DNA from: Candidatus Rifleibacteriota bacterium
GTDB taxonomy: Bacteria; Riflebacteria; Ozemobacteria; Ozemobacterales; Ozemobacteraceae
DNA length: 63,468 bases
Direction: 5' to 3'
Assembly: GCA_029565415.1 (NCBI GenBank)
Contig: JAKQOH010000196.1
Span: 1-63,468, forward strand
Position numbers and translations under genes: made by a program
Notes under the pieces: generated by a model
Told to the model about the DNA's origin: nothing
Seen by the model: the letters and a program-made list of their open reading frames with translations, nothing else
Database searches by the model: none
Shown here: positions 26,599-36,036 of the stretch, piece after piece
Position numbering within the stretch: the stretch's first letter is position 1
Layout of the letters: every line of letters begins with the position of its first letter

Positions 26599-27596
26599 AC
26601 GCTGGTATCGATCCCGCCCTGCGCGCCGGCATCGAAGAGTCCGGAACCACCATCGCCCGGGTCCGGTCAGAGGTCGGCAAGGTCCTGGTCGGCCAGAGGC
26701 ACCTGCTCGACCGGCTGATCGCTGCCCTGGTCACGAACGGCCATATCCTGCTCGAAGGCGTGCCCGGCCTCGCGAAGACCCTCGCCATCAAGGCCCTGGC
26801 CCGCACGATCCGGGTCGATTTCTCCCGCATCCAGTTCACCCCGGATCTTCTGCCGGCCGATCTGATCGGCACGCGCATCTACGACCCCCAGAAAACCGCG
26901 TTCTTCACCCACAAGGGGCCGATCTTCTCCCAGTTCGTGCTCGCCGACGAGATCAACCGGGCGCCCGCGAAAGTCCAGAGCGCGCTGCTGGAGGGCATGG
27001 AAGAGCGGCAGGTCACGATCGAGCACGAGACGTTCAAGCTGCCCGAGCCCTTCCTCGTGCTGGCCACCCAGAACCCGATCGAGACCGAGGGCACCTACAC
27101 CCTTTCCGAAGCCCAGGTCGACCGGTTCCTCTTCAAGGTCAACGTCGGGTATCCCGGCTTCGAGGAGGAGCGGCTGGTCGTGCAGCGGATGGGCCTCGCC
27201 GAGGAACACCACACGCTCGACGTGATCCAGCCCGTTCTCGACGGGAAGAGCGTCCTGTCCCTGCGTGACATGGCCCGGCGTGTCTATGTCGATGAGAAAA
27301 TCGTTGAATATATATTGAGAGTTGTAGATGCAACGCGCAGACCCCGGGAGTACGGTCTCGATCTGAAAGGCTACATCCGGTACGGCGCCTCGCCCCGCGC
27401 CTCGATTTACCTGGCCCGGGCAGCCCGCGCCGTGGCGATGATCGCCGGCCGGCCCTACGTCAAACCCGACGACGTGAAGGCGATCCTGCCCGATGTCCTG
27501 CGTCACCGCATCATCCCGACCTACGAGGCCGAAGCCGACGAGATCGGGTCCGAAGAGATCATCCGGCGTATCGCCGACGGCGTGCCCGTGCCGTGA
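26595..27596 (+). CDS. moxR: MoxR-family AAA+ ATPase
   Basis: 333 aa from ATG 26595 (AGGAG just upstream). Walker A GVPGLAKT, Walker B LADEINRAP, followed by AKVQSALLEGMEE and sensor 1 LATQNPIE, all standard for MoxR. These ATPases act as chaperones that load or activate VWA-domain partners, here the two VWA proteins and the DUF58 protein encoded next. The AT-rich patch 27296-27330 encodes VEYILRVVDATRR with ATA, TTG, AGA and GTA codons rarely used elsewhere in the gene. Confidence 0.95.
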   Translation: MNAGIDPALRAGIEESGTTIARVRSEVGKVLVGQRHLLDRLIAALVTNGHILLEGVPGLAKTLAIKALARTIRVDFSRIQFTPDLLPADLIGTRIYDPQKTAFFTHKGPIFSQFVLADEINRAPAKVQSALLEGMEERQVTIEHETFKLPEPFLVLATQNPIETEGTYTLSEAQVDRFLFKVNVGYPGFEEERLVVQRMGLAEEHHTLDVIQPVLDGKSVLSLRDMARRVYVDEKIVEYILRVVDATRRPREYGLDLKGYIRYGASPRASIYLARAARAVAMIAGRPYVKPDDVKAILPDVLRHRIIPTYEAEADEIGSEEIIRRIADGVPVP

Positions 27597-27610
27597 AGCG
27601 GAGGAACTGA

Positions 27611-28507
27611 ATGCTTCCCCGGGAACTGCTGCGCGAAATCCGCCAGATCGAGATCCGCACCCGGCATCTCGTCGACTCGACCTATGCGGGCGGCTATCGG
27701 TCGATCTTCAAGGGGCGCGGCATCGAGTTCGCCGGGATCCGCTCCTACGTGCGCGGGGACGAGTACCGCTCGATCGACTGGCGTGTCACGGCACGCACGG
27801 GCAACCTCCATGTTCGGGAGCACATCGAGGAACGCGAACTCCAGGTTGCGATCGCCCTCGATCTGTCGGCCTCGATGGCGTTCGGAAGCGGCTCGCGCGA
27901 GAAACGCGAGACCGCCGTCGAGTTCGCCGCGGCGATGGCGATGGCGGCCGAACGGAACAACGACCGCGTCGGGATCTGCCTGTTCACCGACCGCGTCGAG
28001 AAGTTCGTCCCGCCGGCGAAAGGCCGCACGCACGTGCTGCGCCTGATCCGCGACCTGATGTACACCCTTCCCGAGAACCGGGCTTCGGATGCGCGGCCCG
28101 CTCTCGCCTTTCTGCTCCACTCGCTCCGCCGCCGTTCGATCGTGTTCCTCGTCACCGACGGTGTCAGCCTGCCGGCCATGGAGCGGGAACTGCGGATCGC
28201 CGCCGCCCGGCATGATCTGATTCTCGCCCTGATCGGCGATCCCCGCGAGGACGAGGTGCCCGATATCGGGCTGATCGAGATCGAAGACCCCGAAACGGGG
28301 GAGGAACACCTGTGGGATACATCCGACCGGACCGCCGCCGGGGCCCTCACCGAGGCCGCGAAGCGGAACAGGGCGGCTCTCGCTGACGGCTGCCGCCGGC
28401 TCGGGATCGATGTGATACGACTGAACGCCGGCGAATCGGTGATCCGCCCGATCTGCAAACTCTTCGCGGACCGGGAAAAACGCGCGGCGATGGGAGGGGC
28501 GTCATGA
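27611..28507 (+). CDS. DUF58 protein (VWA-like)
   Basis: 298 aa. The DUF58 signature RGIEFAGIRSYVRGDEYRSIDWRVTARTG is split here as RGIEFAGIRSYVRGDEYRS followed by IDWRVTARTG. It is then followed by a VWA-like domain with ALDLSASM, and the MIDAS-type D-x-S-x-S is intact. DUF58 proteins are standard partners of MoxR ATPases in Bat operons. No TM segment is seen. Starts 14 bp after moxR. Confidence 0.93.
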   Translation: MLPRELLREIRQIEIRTRHLVDSTYAGGYRSIFKGRGIEFAGIRSYVRGDEYRSIDWRVTARTGNLHVREHIEERELQVAIALDLSASMAFGSGSREKRETAVEFAAAMAMAAERNNDRVGICLFTDRVEKFVPPAKGRTHVLRLIRDLMYTLPENRASDARPALAFLLHSLRRRSIVFLVTDGVSLPAMERELRIAAARHDLILALIGDPREDEVPDIGLIEIEDPETGEEHLWDTSDRTAAGALTEAAKRNRAALADGCRRLGIDVIRLNAGESVIRPICKLFADREKRAAMGGAS

Positions 28508-29730
28508 GCGGTGCCGCGGGACTGCGTTCGAGGATCAATGCCATCCTTCTGCTGGTGGCGGGGGCGATGGCGGTCGGCTTTTTCCTGTACTGGCACGGGG
28601 AGGGGCGCATCGAATCCTTGCGCAGCCGGGTCGCGCAGCAGAAAGCCTATGCTGCCGAACTCCTGGCCCACGGTCTCGTGTCGGAAGCCGCTGCCGTGAT
28701 GGAACAGGCGGCCGGCTTTGCGCCCGCTTCGGCAGAATCTTTGCGCCTCCGGCGCGCGCTTGCGGATCTGCGCATGAACCGCCTTGGGGATTACGAAAAG
28801 GCCCTCGCCGATCTGGTGTTCATCAAAACCACCGACCCCGCGCAGGCAAACGCACTCGAGCCCGATATCCGGCAGTGCCTCGACCGGCTTGGCCGCGTCT
28901 ACGACGTCCAGCGCCGGCTGCTGCTCGAGGGCGGGGCGAATCCCACCGTCGTGGCGGCCACCCAGACGACTGCCGTGCGCTTCGGCAACGAGGCCGGCAT
29001 CACGGCCGCCGAGCTCGAACAGCGGCTGGTGCTGGAGAAGATTCCGCTGCGCGGCGCACCCCGCGAGGCTCTCGACAGGGCCGTCCAGGGCCTGCTGGGC
29101 GAGAAGCTGCTGCTGCGCGCGGCGAAACGGGCCCAGATCGATCGGCGGCCCGACTTCATCGAACAGGTGAAACGGTTCGAGGACAACCTGGCGCTGCTGC
29201 GGTATCTCGAAGAACGCGTCATGAAGGATGTCGACGTCGACGAGCAGACGATCGGCCTGTATCTCGAGAAGAACCGGGATCGGTTCCAGAGCCCGCTTCG
29301 TGTGGTCTACAGCGTGCTCGATTTCCCCGACGAGACCTCCGCGCGGGAATATGCGGCCGGCCGGCCCGCTTCCGCCCCGCGCACGATCGGCGACCATCTC
29401 TCGGGAACGCGCCAGGAGCTGCCCGCGGCCCTCCAGGGCATCAGGTGGGAAGCTGATCCCCCAAAGGGGCCGCTCGGCCCCGTCGAGCTGAACGGCCGAT
29501 GGGTGATCTATATGATTCACGATATTGTCGCCGGAACCTCCGTCGCCCCTGAACTCGCCCGGCAGCAGGCGCGACTCGAACTGCTCGAACGCAGGAAGGG
29601 TGACCGGCTTTCCCAGGCGATCGCCGAACTGGCCCGGCAGGAAGACGTGCGCGTGATTGACGAGACGATCACCCGCATCTTCCTCCCTGCTTCCCCGACG
29701 GCGGAACTCTCCCCCAATCCGGGAAAGTGA
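28504..29730 (+). CDS. membrane-anchored SurA/parvulin-like protein
   Basis: 408 aa. One N-terminal TM segment (INAILLLVAGAMAVGFFLYW), a helical part with TPR-like repeats, then a SurA-like helical region (ITAAELEQRLVLEKIP, ALDRAVQGLLGEKLLLRAAKRAQI) and a short C-terminal domain reminiscent of parvulin (SPLRVVYSVLDF, then NGRWVIYMIHDI). The parvulin part is only about 80 residues and lacks a clear central motif, so it may fold or hold substrates rather than isomerise prolines. Overlaps the DUF58 gene by 4 bp. A PPIase-like gene inside a Bat operon is uncommon in my knowledge. Confidence 0.72.
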   Translation: MSGAAGLRSRINAILLLVAGAMAVGFFLYWHGEGRIESLRSRVAQQKAYAAELLAHGLVSEAAAVMEQAAGFAPASAESLRLRRALADLRMNRLGDYEKALADLVFIKTTDPAQANALEPDIRQCLDRLGRVYDVQRRLLLEGGANPTVVAATQTTAVRFGNEAGITAAELEQRLVLEKIPLRGAPREALDRAVQGLLGEKLLLRAAKRAQIDRRPDFIEQVKRFEDNLALLRYLEERVMKDVDVDEQTIGLYLEKNRDRFQSPLRVVYSVLDFPDETSAREYAAGRPASAPRTIGDHLSGTRQELPAALQGIRWEADPPKGPLGPVELNGRWVIYMIHDIVAGTSVAPELARQQARLELLERRKGDRLSQAIAELARQEDVRVIDETITRIFLPASPTAELSPNPGK

Positions 29731-29746
29731 GGATGGGCATTTCTCG

Positions 29747-30334
29747 ATGAATCGCTTCCGGAACGCATTCGCTGCAGCTCTGGCGACCGCATCGCCGGGG
29801 TTGCCGGCGCTGCCGCCCGGCGAGGAGATCTACGGGCTGCGCGGTCCGGCGGCGGTGCCGTTCGAATGGCTGCCGCTCCTGGCGAAGGCGGCTGGACTGC
29901 TGGTGCTCTGCTATCTCCTCCATCGCCTGTGGCGACGCTGGAACGATGTCGGCGAGATCATCGGGAAGGAGAAAGAAAAGCCCGTGCCCGTCGACCATCT
30001 GATGGAGGCGCTCGAGTCTCTGGACCGCCTCCGGGCCTCTCCGGTGTGGCAGGAGGGACGGGTGAAGGACATCTGCGAGTCCCTCGCCGGAATCCTCAAA
30101 ACGTTCATCCATGGCAGATGCGGCATTGGCTCCGGCGCTTCGGCGACAACCGACGAGCTGGGACAGGCGCTTCGCGGCGTGCGATGGGCCGACGCGGCTT
30201 CGGGAGAAGTGCTCGAGCTGCTCGGGCTGTGTGACGAGGTGAAGTTTGCGCGCGGCACGCTCGCAACGACGGGCTGTGACGGCCTGTGGAGCCGCTTCCG
30301 AAACCTGATCCAGCGCGAGGTGTGGCGGCGATGA
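29747..30334 (+). CDS. DUF4381-like membrane protein of the Bat operon
   Basis: 195 aa. The start at ATG 29747 gives YGLRGPAAVPFEWLPLLAKAAG, a TM segment, then LLHRLWRRWNDVG, the usual beginning of DUF4381-type proteins between DUF58 and VWA genes. The cytoplasmic remainder is helical. Its TGA overlaps the next ATG (ATGA). Confidence 0.75.
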   Translation: MNRFRNAFAAALATASPGLPALPPGEEIYGLRGPAAVPFEWLPLLAKAAGLLVLCYLLHRLWRRWNDVGEIIGKEKEKPVPVDHLMEALESLDRLRASPVWQEGRVKDICESLAGILKTFIHGRCGIGSGASATTDELGQALRGVRWADAASGEVLELLGLCDEVKFARGTLATTGCDGLWSRFRNLIQREVWRR

Positions 30335-31344
30335 GGTGGCTGAATGCGGAGTTTTTGCTGCTGCTGGCGCTGGTCCTTCTTGCGCTCGGCTACCGCCTGC
30401 TGATCACCGGACCGCTCAAGCGCGGCGGGATCCGGTTTCCGCTGGCCCACCTGGCGGGCGGGATCCGGCCGAGCTGGCGCGTTCGGCTTGCCTGGCTGCC
30501 GGATCTCTGCCGATTCGTCCTGCTGGTGCTGCTGGTGATCGGCCTCATGCGCCCCCAGTGGGGGTTCGAGCAGGAAGCGGTGACGCGGCAGGGGATCGAT
30601 ATCATGATCGCGCTCGATGTCTCGGGCTCGATGGCGGCCGAGGATTTCAAACCCAACCGGCTCAAGGCCGCCCAGTCGATCACCGAACGGTTCATCGGCG
30701 GCATCTCCGACCACCGCGTCGGCCTTGTCGTGTTCGCCGGCCTCGCCCTCACCCAGTGTCCGCTGACGATGGACTACGGCGTCGTGACCGAGCTGCTCCG
30801 CCGTGCGGATCTGCGCATGATCCGCATGGACGGCACCGCGATCGGGGACGCGCTGATCAACGCCGTCTACAAGTTCAAGAAAGCCCCGGGCGAGAAGCGT
30901 GACCAGGTGGTCATCCTGCTGACCGACGGCGAGAACAACTCCGGCTCGATCGATCCGCTCGAAGCCGCGAAGGTCGCGGCGGATAAAAATATTAGAATCT
31001 ATACCATCGGGGTGGGCAGTCTCGAGGGGGCGCCGATTCCGATCGACACGCCGGTCGGCCGCCAGTATGCGACGAATCCCGATGGCACGCCGCAGATTCC
31101 CAGGCTCGACGAACAGCTCCTGAAGGACATCGCCTACATCACCCGGGGCCGCTACTTCCGGGCGACCGACAACAAGGCCCTCGAACAGATCTACGAGACC
31201 ATCTCGAAACTGGAAAAAGGCAAGATCGACGTGGCGCGCACGACCCAGTATGCCGAACGCGCCGAATGGTTCCTGCTGCCGGCCTTCGCCCTGCTCGTCA
31301 TCGAGCTGTACCTGCGCGGCAGGGTGTTTGCGAGGGTGTTCTGA
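30331..31344 (+). CDS. batA: BatA-like VWA-domain membrane protein
   Basis: 337 aa. Two N-terminal TM segments, a VWA domain with a complete MIDAS (DVSGSMAAED, then TDGENNSG), and a C-terminal TM segment (WFLLPAFALLVIELYLRG). This is the standard BatA plan. It likely works with MoxR and the next VWA protein on the periplasmic face. The AT-rich patch 30980-31008 encodes DKNIRIYT with AAA, AAT, ATT and AGA. Confidence 0.9.
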   Translation: MRWLNAEFLLLLALVLLALGYRLLITGPLKRGGIRFPLAHLAGGIRPSWRVRLAWLPDLCRFVLLVLLVIGLMRPQWGFEQEAVTRQGIDIMIALDVSGSMAAEDFKPNRLKAAQSITERFIGGISDHRVGLVVFAGLALTQCPLTMDYGVVTELLRRADLRMIRMDGTAIGDALINAVYKFKKAPGEKRDQVVILLTDGENNSGSIDPLEAAKVAADKNIRIYTIGVGSLEGAPIPIDTPVGRQYATNPDGTPQIPRLDEQLLKDIAYITRGRYFRATDNKALEQIYETISKLEKGKIDVARTTQYAERAEWFLLPAFALLVIELYLRGRVFARVF

Positions 31345-32379
31345 ATGTTCCGAGAACCCATCCATCTGCTGCTTCTGCTGGCCGGGCTGTTCTGGACCGC
31401 CCTGCTGGCCCGCCGCGTCATATCGGATCTCCGGCGGCGCCGGGAGGCGTTCGCCGCCCGCGAGATGCTCCGGCGCATCTCCGGCCATCAGGCGACCCGC
31501 CGGCCCGTCGTCAAATGGCTGATGATGATTCTCGGCCTGGCTCTGCTGGGAATCGGCCTTGCACGCCCCACCGGCGGCTCGTTCGAGGAGGCCGTCTCGG
31601 GGCGCGGCATGGATGTCGTCGTGGCGCTCGACGTTTCGACCTCGATGAAAGCCCCGGATATCGACGGGAACAGCCGGCTCGATGTCGCCAAGGCTCTGAT
31701 CCAGCGGCTGCTGGGTGCCCTCGGCAACGACCGCGTCGGCCTCGTCGCCTTTGCCGGGGACACGATGGTCCAGTGCCCGCTGACCCCCGACAAGGGCACG
31801 TTCCTCACCTTCCTTCAGCGCGTCGATCCGGCCATGCTGACCGTCCAGGGCACGAACCTGGCCGCGGCCGTCGAGACGGCCCTCGACCGGTTCGATTACA
31901 CGGCCTCCCGCACCCGTGTCATCGTCCTCGTCTCGGACGGCGAGGATCGCGATCCCAAGCGGGTTGATCGTGCCGTCGCCGATGCAGGCCGCCGCGGCAT
32001 CCCCGTGTACACGGTGGGCATCGGCAGTCTCGAGGGGAGCTACCTGCCGGAAGGCCGGGATGTCTGGGGCCGGCTGATCTACAAAACCTTCAAGGGAGAG
32101 CGGGTCGTCACGAAACTCGACGACACGATGTTGCGTCGGATCGCCCGGGACAGCCGCGGGGCGTATTTCCGGGCGCAGGACGTCTCGAGTGCGCGCAGCG
32201 TGGCTGCCGCGCTCGAATCCCTGCCGCGCACGAGCATCCATCAGGGTTCCCAGACCGTCACCCGTGAACTGTTCCAGTGGCCGGTTCTCCTGGCGTTTCT
32301 ACTGCTGCTGGTCGAGTGGATGGTGTCCGAACGGATCCCCTACGAACGCGAAAAAGACCACTGGTTGAAACGGCTATGA
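31345..32379 (+). CDS. batB: BatB-like VWA-domain membrane protein
   Basis: 344 aa, starting at the base after the BatA stop. TM segments at both ends flank a VWA domain with MIDAS DVSTSMKAPD and SDGEDRD. Paralogue of BatA; the two share the segment VGIGSLEG. Its TGA overlaps the next ATG. Bat proteins are implicated in envelope stress and aerotolerance, but the molecular role is unclear. Confidence 0.9.
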   Translation: MFREPIHLLLLLAGLFWTALLARRVISDLRRRREAFAAREMLRRISGHQATRRPVVKWLMMILGLALLGIGLARPTGGSFEEAVSGRGMDVVVALDVSTSMKAPDIDGNSRLDVAKALIQRLLGALGNDRVGLVAFAGDTMVQCPLTPDKGTFLTFLQRVDPAMLTVQGTNLAAAVETALDRFDYTASRTRVIVLVSDGEDRDPKRVDRAVADAGRRGIPVYTVGIGSLEGSYLPEGRDVWGRLIYKTFKGERVVTKLDDTMLRRIARDSRGAYFRAQDVSSARSVAAALESLPRTSIHQGSQTVTRELFQWPVLLAFLLLLVEWMVSERIPYEREKDHWLKRL

Positions 32380-33563
32380 CATCCGTCATCAAAAACATCT
32401 GTGTATATATAGTAGTCGCTCTTGCCTTTGTGCCGGCGGGAAGCGCCCTCGCCTCGGTTTCCGGCGAGGTCGATGCCGGGCTTCGGGCGCTTGGGGCCGG
32501 GAGGCTCGAGGAGGCCGAAGCAGCGCTCCAGCGGGCCAGATTCGCCGCGCCCGACGATCCCCGGATCCTCTACGATCTGGGCATCGTCGCCTTCCACGCC
32601 CGCCGCTACGATGAAGCCGCAGGCCTGTTCCGCCGGACGGCATCCAGCACGGCTGCCGCCCCGAAGCTCGTCGGGGACGCCCTGCACAATCTCGGGAACG
32701 CGGCGTTCCACGCCGGGCGGTTTGCCGATGCCGTCGACGCCTACCAGGCCGCCCTCGCCCAGAGGGAGGAGCCGGACACCCGGTACAATCTCGAACAGGC
32801 GCAAAAACGCCTTGCCGAGGCGCAGGCCGCCGAGTCGGCCCGGCAAGAACCTCAACAGGATCAACAGGGACAGCAGGGGCAGCAGGACCAGCAGAGCCAA
32901 CAGGGCAAACAGGGACAACAGGGCCAGCAAGACCAACAAGGCAAGCAAGACCAGCAGGGTCAGCAAGGACAGCAAGGGCAGGAAGGCCAGCAAGGCGGGC
33001 AGAATCAGCAGGGCGAAAAGAGCGGGAATCAGGAGGCGGGATCGCCTGGGGAACAACGACAGTCAGGGGAAGAAAAGACCTCCGGTCAGTCCCGGGAAAA
33101 CGGCAGCAACGCTTCCCAGACAGCATCTGCTGAAAATCAGCCTCCCGTAGCATCCGGGACGGCCTCCGACACCTCGCGGCCGTTGTTCGCGACGGCCTCC
33201 GCCGAGCTGCCGAAGGAGGGAACGGCCTCGGATTCGACTCCCTGGAGCGGTCAGGATGCGAAGCTCCGCGATGTCGAAATGTGGAAGAATGCCCCCGGGC
33301 ACAAGAACATTCCCGATGAATCCGAGCGCGCGCGCGCCCTGCGGAACCGAAAGCTGAACCCCTACCAGGTGGAGCGGATCCTCCGACAGATGGAGGAGCG
33401 GGAGCGGGACATCCAGTTGCGGTATCGACGCGATCCCCAGAGCAACGACATCGACGATCCCTTCGCCGATCCGTTTTTCATGGACCCCGAGCGGATGCGC
33501 GAGTTCATGGAGGGTCGCAGAGGCGGTCGCAGGCAGACCGAGCCCGATACCCCCGACTGGTGA
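32376..33563 (+). CDS. batC: BatC-like TPR protein with a Gln-rich repeat tract
   Basis: 395 aa. Signal peptide (ICVYIVVALAFVPAGSALA), three TPR units (for example PDDPRILYDLGIVAFHARRY), then about 60 residues built from QQGQQDQQ/GKQ units (nucleotides about 32846-33030) and a charged C-terminus. TPR proteins with low-complexity tails close many Bat operons. The Gln tract drifts between CAG and CAA codons, which should limit slippage. Last gene of the operon; about 70 bp later a new promoter begins. Confidence 0.85.
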   Translation: MTSVIKNICVYIVVALAFVPAGSALASVSGEVDAGLRALGAGRLEEAEAALQRARFAAPDDPRILYDLGIVAFHARRYDEAAGLFRRTASSTAAAPKLVGDALHNLGNAAFHAGRFADAVDAYQAALAQREEPDTRYNLEQAQKRLAEAQAAESARQEPQQDQQGQQGQQDQQSQQGKQGQQGQQDQQGKQDQQGQQGQQGQEGQQGGQNQQGEKSGNQEAGSPGEQRQSGEEKTSGQSRENGSNASQTASAENQPPVASGTASDTSRPLFATASAELPKEGTASDSTPWSGQDAKLRDVEMWKNAPGHKNIPDESERARALRNRKLNPYQVERILRQMEERERDIQLRYRRDPQSNDIDDPFADPFFMDPERMREFMEGRRGGRRQTEPDTPDW

Positions 33564-33633
33564 CAGCCCGGAACGGGGCAGGCGCGAACGAAAGAGCGAT
33601 TCCCGAGATCCCCTTCGCCCGGCGTCGCGAATC

Positions 33634-33663
33634 TTGACAGGCTTTCGGCCCCCCCCCTATAAT
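33634..33663 (+). promoter_or_regulatory. sigma70-type promoter for psd-pssA
   Basis: TTGACA (33634-33639) and TATAAT (33658-33663), both consensus, with an 18-bp spacer that ends in a run of nine C. Predicted transcription start near 33670, about 30 bases before the psd ATG. Confidence 0.75.
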
Positions 33664-33700
33664 GACACGGTACGATACTCATCAGATCAGGAGCCGCAGC

Positions 33701-34330
33701 ATGCGAAGCCCCATCCATCCCGAGGGTTTTTTCCTCGGCGCCGCGTTATCCCTCCTTGCATGCGTCGCCTCGCGCTTCTCGCGCATTCTTGGCTGGACGG
33801 CCGGGCTGCTTGCGGCATTCACCCTCTACTTCTTCCGTGATCCCGAGCGCGAGATCCCCCAGGGCGAGGGGCTGCTCGTCTCTCCGGCCGATGGCACCGT
33901 CGTTGGTGTCGATGAGGTGGAGAAAGCCCCCTTCCTCGACGGGCCGGCAAAACGGGTCAGTATATTTCTTTCGATATTCAATGTCCACATCAACCGCGCC
34001 CCGATCGAGGGAAAGGTTGCCTACCGGCAGTACAATCCCGGCAAGTTCCTGCCGGCCAACTGCGACAAATGCTCCCTCGACAACGAACAGAACGCGATCG
34101 GTATCGAGGACGGGGGATACCGTGTCCTGGTGCGGCAGATCGCCGGCATCATCGCCCGCCGCATCCTGTGCTGGGTCAATCCCGGCGACACCGTCACCCG
34201 GGGAGAACGCTTCGGCCTGATCCGGTTCGGATCCCGCACCGAGCTTCTCATGCCGGTTTCGGCGGTGATCCTGGTGAAGCCCGGCGACAAGGTCAAGGGA
34301 GGAGAAACCGTCATTGCCCGACGCTCCTGA
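33701..34330 (+). CDS. psd: phosphatidylserine decarboxylase, short proenzyme type
   Basis: 209 aa from ATG 33701, six bases after CAGGAG. Membrane enzyme converting phosphatidylserine to phosphatidylethanolamine. Two N-terminal hydrophobic segments, then YFFRDPER, LVSPADGTVVGV, FLSIFNVHINRAP and the self-cleavage site FGSRTE, where Ser becomes the pyruvoyl group. The short length matches the archaeal-type/PSD-A form. It overlaps pssA by 17 bp, so the two pathway steps are translationally coupled. The AT-rich patch 33958-33985 encodes SIFLSIFN. Confidence 0.95.
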   Translation: MRSPIHPEGFFLGAALSLLACVASRFSRILGWTAGLLAAFTLYFFRDPEREIPQGEGLLVSPADGTVVGVDEVEKAPFLDGPAKRVSIFLSIFNVHINRAPIEGKVAYRQYNPGKFLPANCDKCSLDNEQNAIGIEDGGYRVLVRQIAGIIARRILCWVNPGDTVTRGERFGLIRFGSRTELLMPVSAVILVKPGDKVKGGETVIARRS

Positions 34331-35144
34331 GGTGAAACAGGCTCCAGAATCCGCCGCGCCGGCCACCCCGAATCAGGGTGTCCCGGATTTTCCCACCAGT
34401 CAGAGCCGCGCATTCCGGCATCTGTCGATTCTTCCGAACGTTTTCACCTCTCTCAACCTGTTCTGCGGGTATCTGTCGATCCTTTCCACCTCCCGTGAGG
34501 AGTATCTCGTGGCGGGCTGGCTCATCGTCCTCGCCATGATCTGCGACATCCTCGACGGCCGGATCGCCCGGTTCACCTCGGTCACATCCCGGTTCGGGGC
34601 CGAACTCGATTCGCTGGCCGATCTGGTCAGCTTCGGCGTGGCGCCCGCCTTCCTCGTGTTCAACCGGTATCTCGGCGATCATGCGCTCGTGGGGCTGCTG
34701 GCGACGTCGGTCTTCGTGCTCTGCGGCGCCCTGCGGCTGGCCCGGTTCAACATCACGCCGCCGAGCGACCGCGACGTGTTCACGGGGCTGCCGATCCCGG
34801 CCGGCGCGGGCATTCTCTGCACGCTGACGATTTTCGAAATGCAGTTCTTCCCCTTCTTCCGGATTCCCGACATAGCCATTCCCTTCGTCGTCGTTCTGAC
34901 GGGGTTTTTGATGGTGAGCACGGTCGAGTATCCGGCGATGAAGAAGTCGAAGAAAACGTCGGCGTTCCGGCGCCTGCTTGCCTTCGTGTTCATCATCGCC
35001 CTGATCACGATGCCCGCGCTCACCCTGTTCCTCTACTCGTGGGGGTTCGCCTCCTACGGGCTGTTCATGTGGGCCTTCCGACGCATCTTCTCCCTTTTCC
35101 GTGGGAAGCAGCCGCCGTCGGAACCGGTTTCGCACGCTTCCTGA
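34314..35144 (+). CDS. pssA: CDP-diacylglycerol-serine O-phosphatidyltransferase
   Basis: 276 aa with a TTG start at 34314, supported by GGAGGAG nine bases upstream and inside the 3' end of psd. Makes phosphatidylserine from CDP-diacylglycerol and serine. The CDP-alcohol phosphotransferase motif D-G-x2-A-R-x8-G-x3-D-x3-D is complete within DGRIARFTSVTSRFG plus AELDSLAD, and several TM segments follow. The product feeds the decarboxylase encoded just before. Confidence 0.94.
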   Translation: MPDAPEVKQAPESAAPATPNQGVPDFPTSQSRAFRHLSILPNVFTSLNLFCGYLSILSTSREEYLVAGWLIVLAMICDILDGRIARFTSVTSRFGAELDSLADLVSFGVAPAFLVFNRYLGDHALVGLLATSVFVLCGALRLARFNITPPSDRDVFTGLPIPAGAGILCTLTIFEMQFFPFFRIPDIAIPFVVVLTGFLMVSTVEYPAMKKSKKTSAFRRLLAFVFIIALITMPALTLFLYSWGFASYGLFMWAFRRIFSLFRGKQPPSEPVSHAS

Positions 35145-35264
35145 TCCCCCGCGCGGTTTCCCTCTTCCACCCGGCGTCCGCCTGCGTTCGCGAAACCGGC
35201 TCGCGGCACCGTCGCGCGCGGTGATCCCCGGTGATGAGGGGCGGCGATCTTTTCCCCTGAACGA

Positions 35265-35300
35265 ACGAGGCACGGAACGGTGAAACGTCCCGTGCCTCGT
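35265..35300. terminator. bidirectional hairpin between convergent genes
   Basis: Arms 35265-35279 (acgaggcacggaacg) and 35286-35300 pair over 15 positions with one mismatch around a 6-base loop. It lies between the convergent pssA and the next minus-strand gene. No U-tract on either side, so its efficiency as an intrinsic terminator is uncertain. The rest of 35145-35346 shows no gene. Confidence 0.55.
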
Positions 35301-35346
35301 ATGCGGTCGAGGGATTACGCGGGTTCTGTCGACCCGCTTCCGTTGG

Positions 35347-36036
35347 TCAGGGCTTGGCGGATACGATCTCGACGCCGGTCAGCATCGGCAGGCCGTTCTC
35401 GTCGTTATCGACCGTTCCCTTGATCTGCAGGATGGTGCCGCGGGGATACAGCTTGGGAAGCCGGTCGAGCGTGATCGCGCCGGTCGGGTCGGCGAGCAGG
35501 TAGAAGCGGCGGCCGCGCTGGTCGAACCCTTTCGCGAGAACGCCGAGCAGTCCGATGGTGCGGCCTTTCATGCCGATCGGATCGAACAGGATCTGGGAGA
35601 CGGCGATCATCGGCTCGGGTTCGGTGACGAGGGGGGCCGCTTCGCTGACAACGATGAACGGCTTTCCCTCGGGGGTGATCCGGACCTGGCCGAGGAGGCT
35701 GATGCGGGTGCCGTGGGCCGCCGGATCGCTGGGGCGGAGGCCTTCGGGCATCCGGCCGGTGCAGTAGATGTTCGAACCGTCATCCCCCCGCACGATCCAG
35801 TCGGAGCGGGTCGCCGGAGGGGCGCCGATGTCCTGGTCGGCTTTCCAGCCGAGGAAGGTGGCTTTGAGGGAGATGAACGACTCCTTGAACGCGCCGGGAT
35901 CCTGGACGATCTTGTCGACGGCCGTGAACACCGTGTTCCCGCGAAGGTCGGGCGAAGGCTCGACGGCGAACGCGGGGGCGGCGCAGGCAAGGGCGGCGGC
36001 GAGGCAGAAACCGAAGATGCGTGAACGTGTACTCAT
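35347..36036 (-). CDS. exported protein with OB-fold-like segments
   Basis: 229 aa from ATG 36036 (GGGAGG upstream; the ATG overlaps the preceding stop). Signal peptide (FGFCLAAALACAAPAFA), then two or three short beta segments of the kind seen in small OB-fold proteins: GTRISLLGQVRITPEGKPFIVVSEA and GTILQIKGTVDNDENGLPMLTGVEI, here quoted in parts. I do not recognise a specific family. Function unknown. Confidence 0.72.
   Translation of the reverse strand: MSTRSRIFGFCLAAALACAAPAFAVEPSPDLRGNTVFTAVDKIVQDPGAFKESFISLKATFLGWKADQDIGAPPATRSDWIVRGDDGSNIYCTGRMPEGLRPSDPAAHGTRISLLGQVRITPEGKPFIVVSEAAPLVTEPEPMIAVSQILFDPIGMKGRTIGLLGVLAKGFDQRGRRFYLLADPTGAITLDRLPKLYPRGTILQIKGTVDNDENGLPMLTGVEIVSAKP

Noticed and set aside
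25558..33563. Bat operon as a novel system
   Set aside because: MoxR, DUF58, two VWA proteins, BatD and a TPR protein in this order are a well-known arrangement; only the SurA-like member is out of the ordinary.
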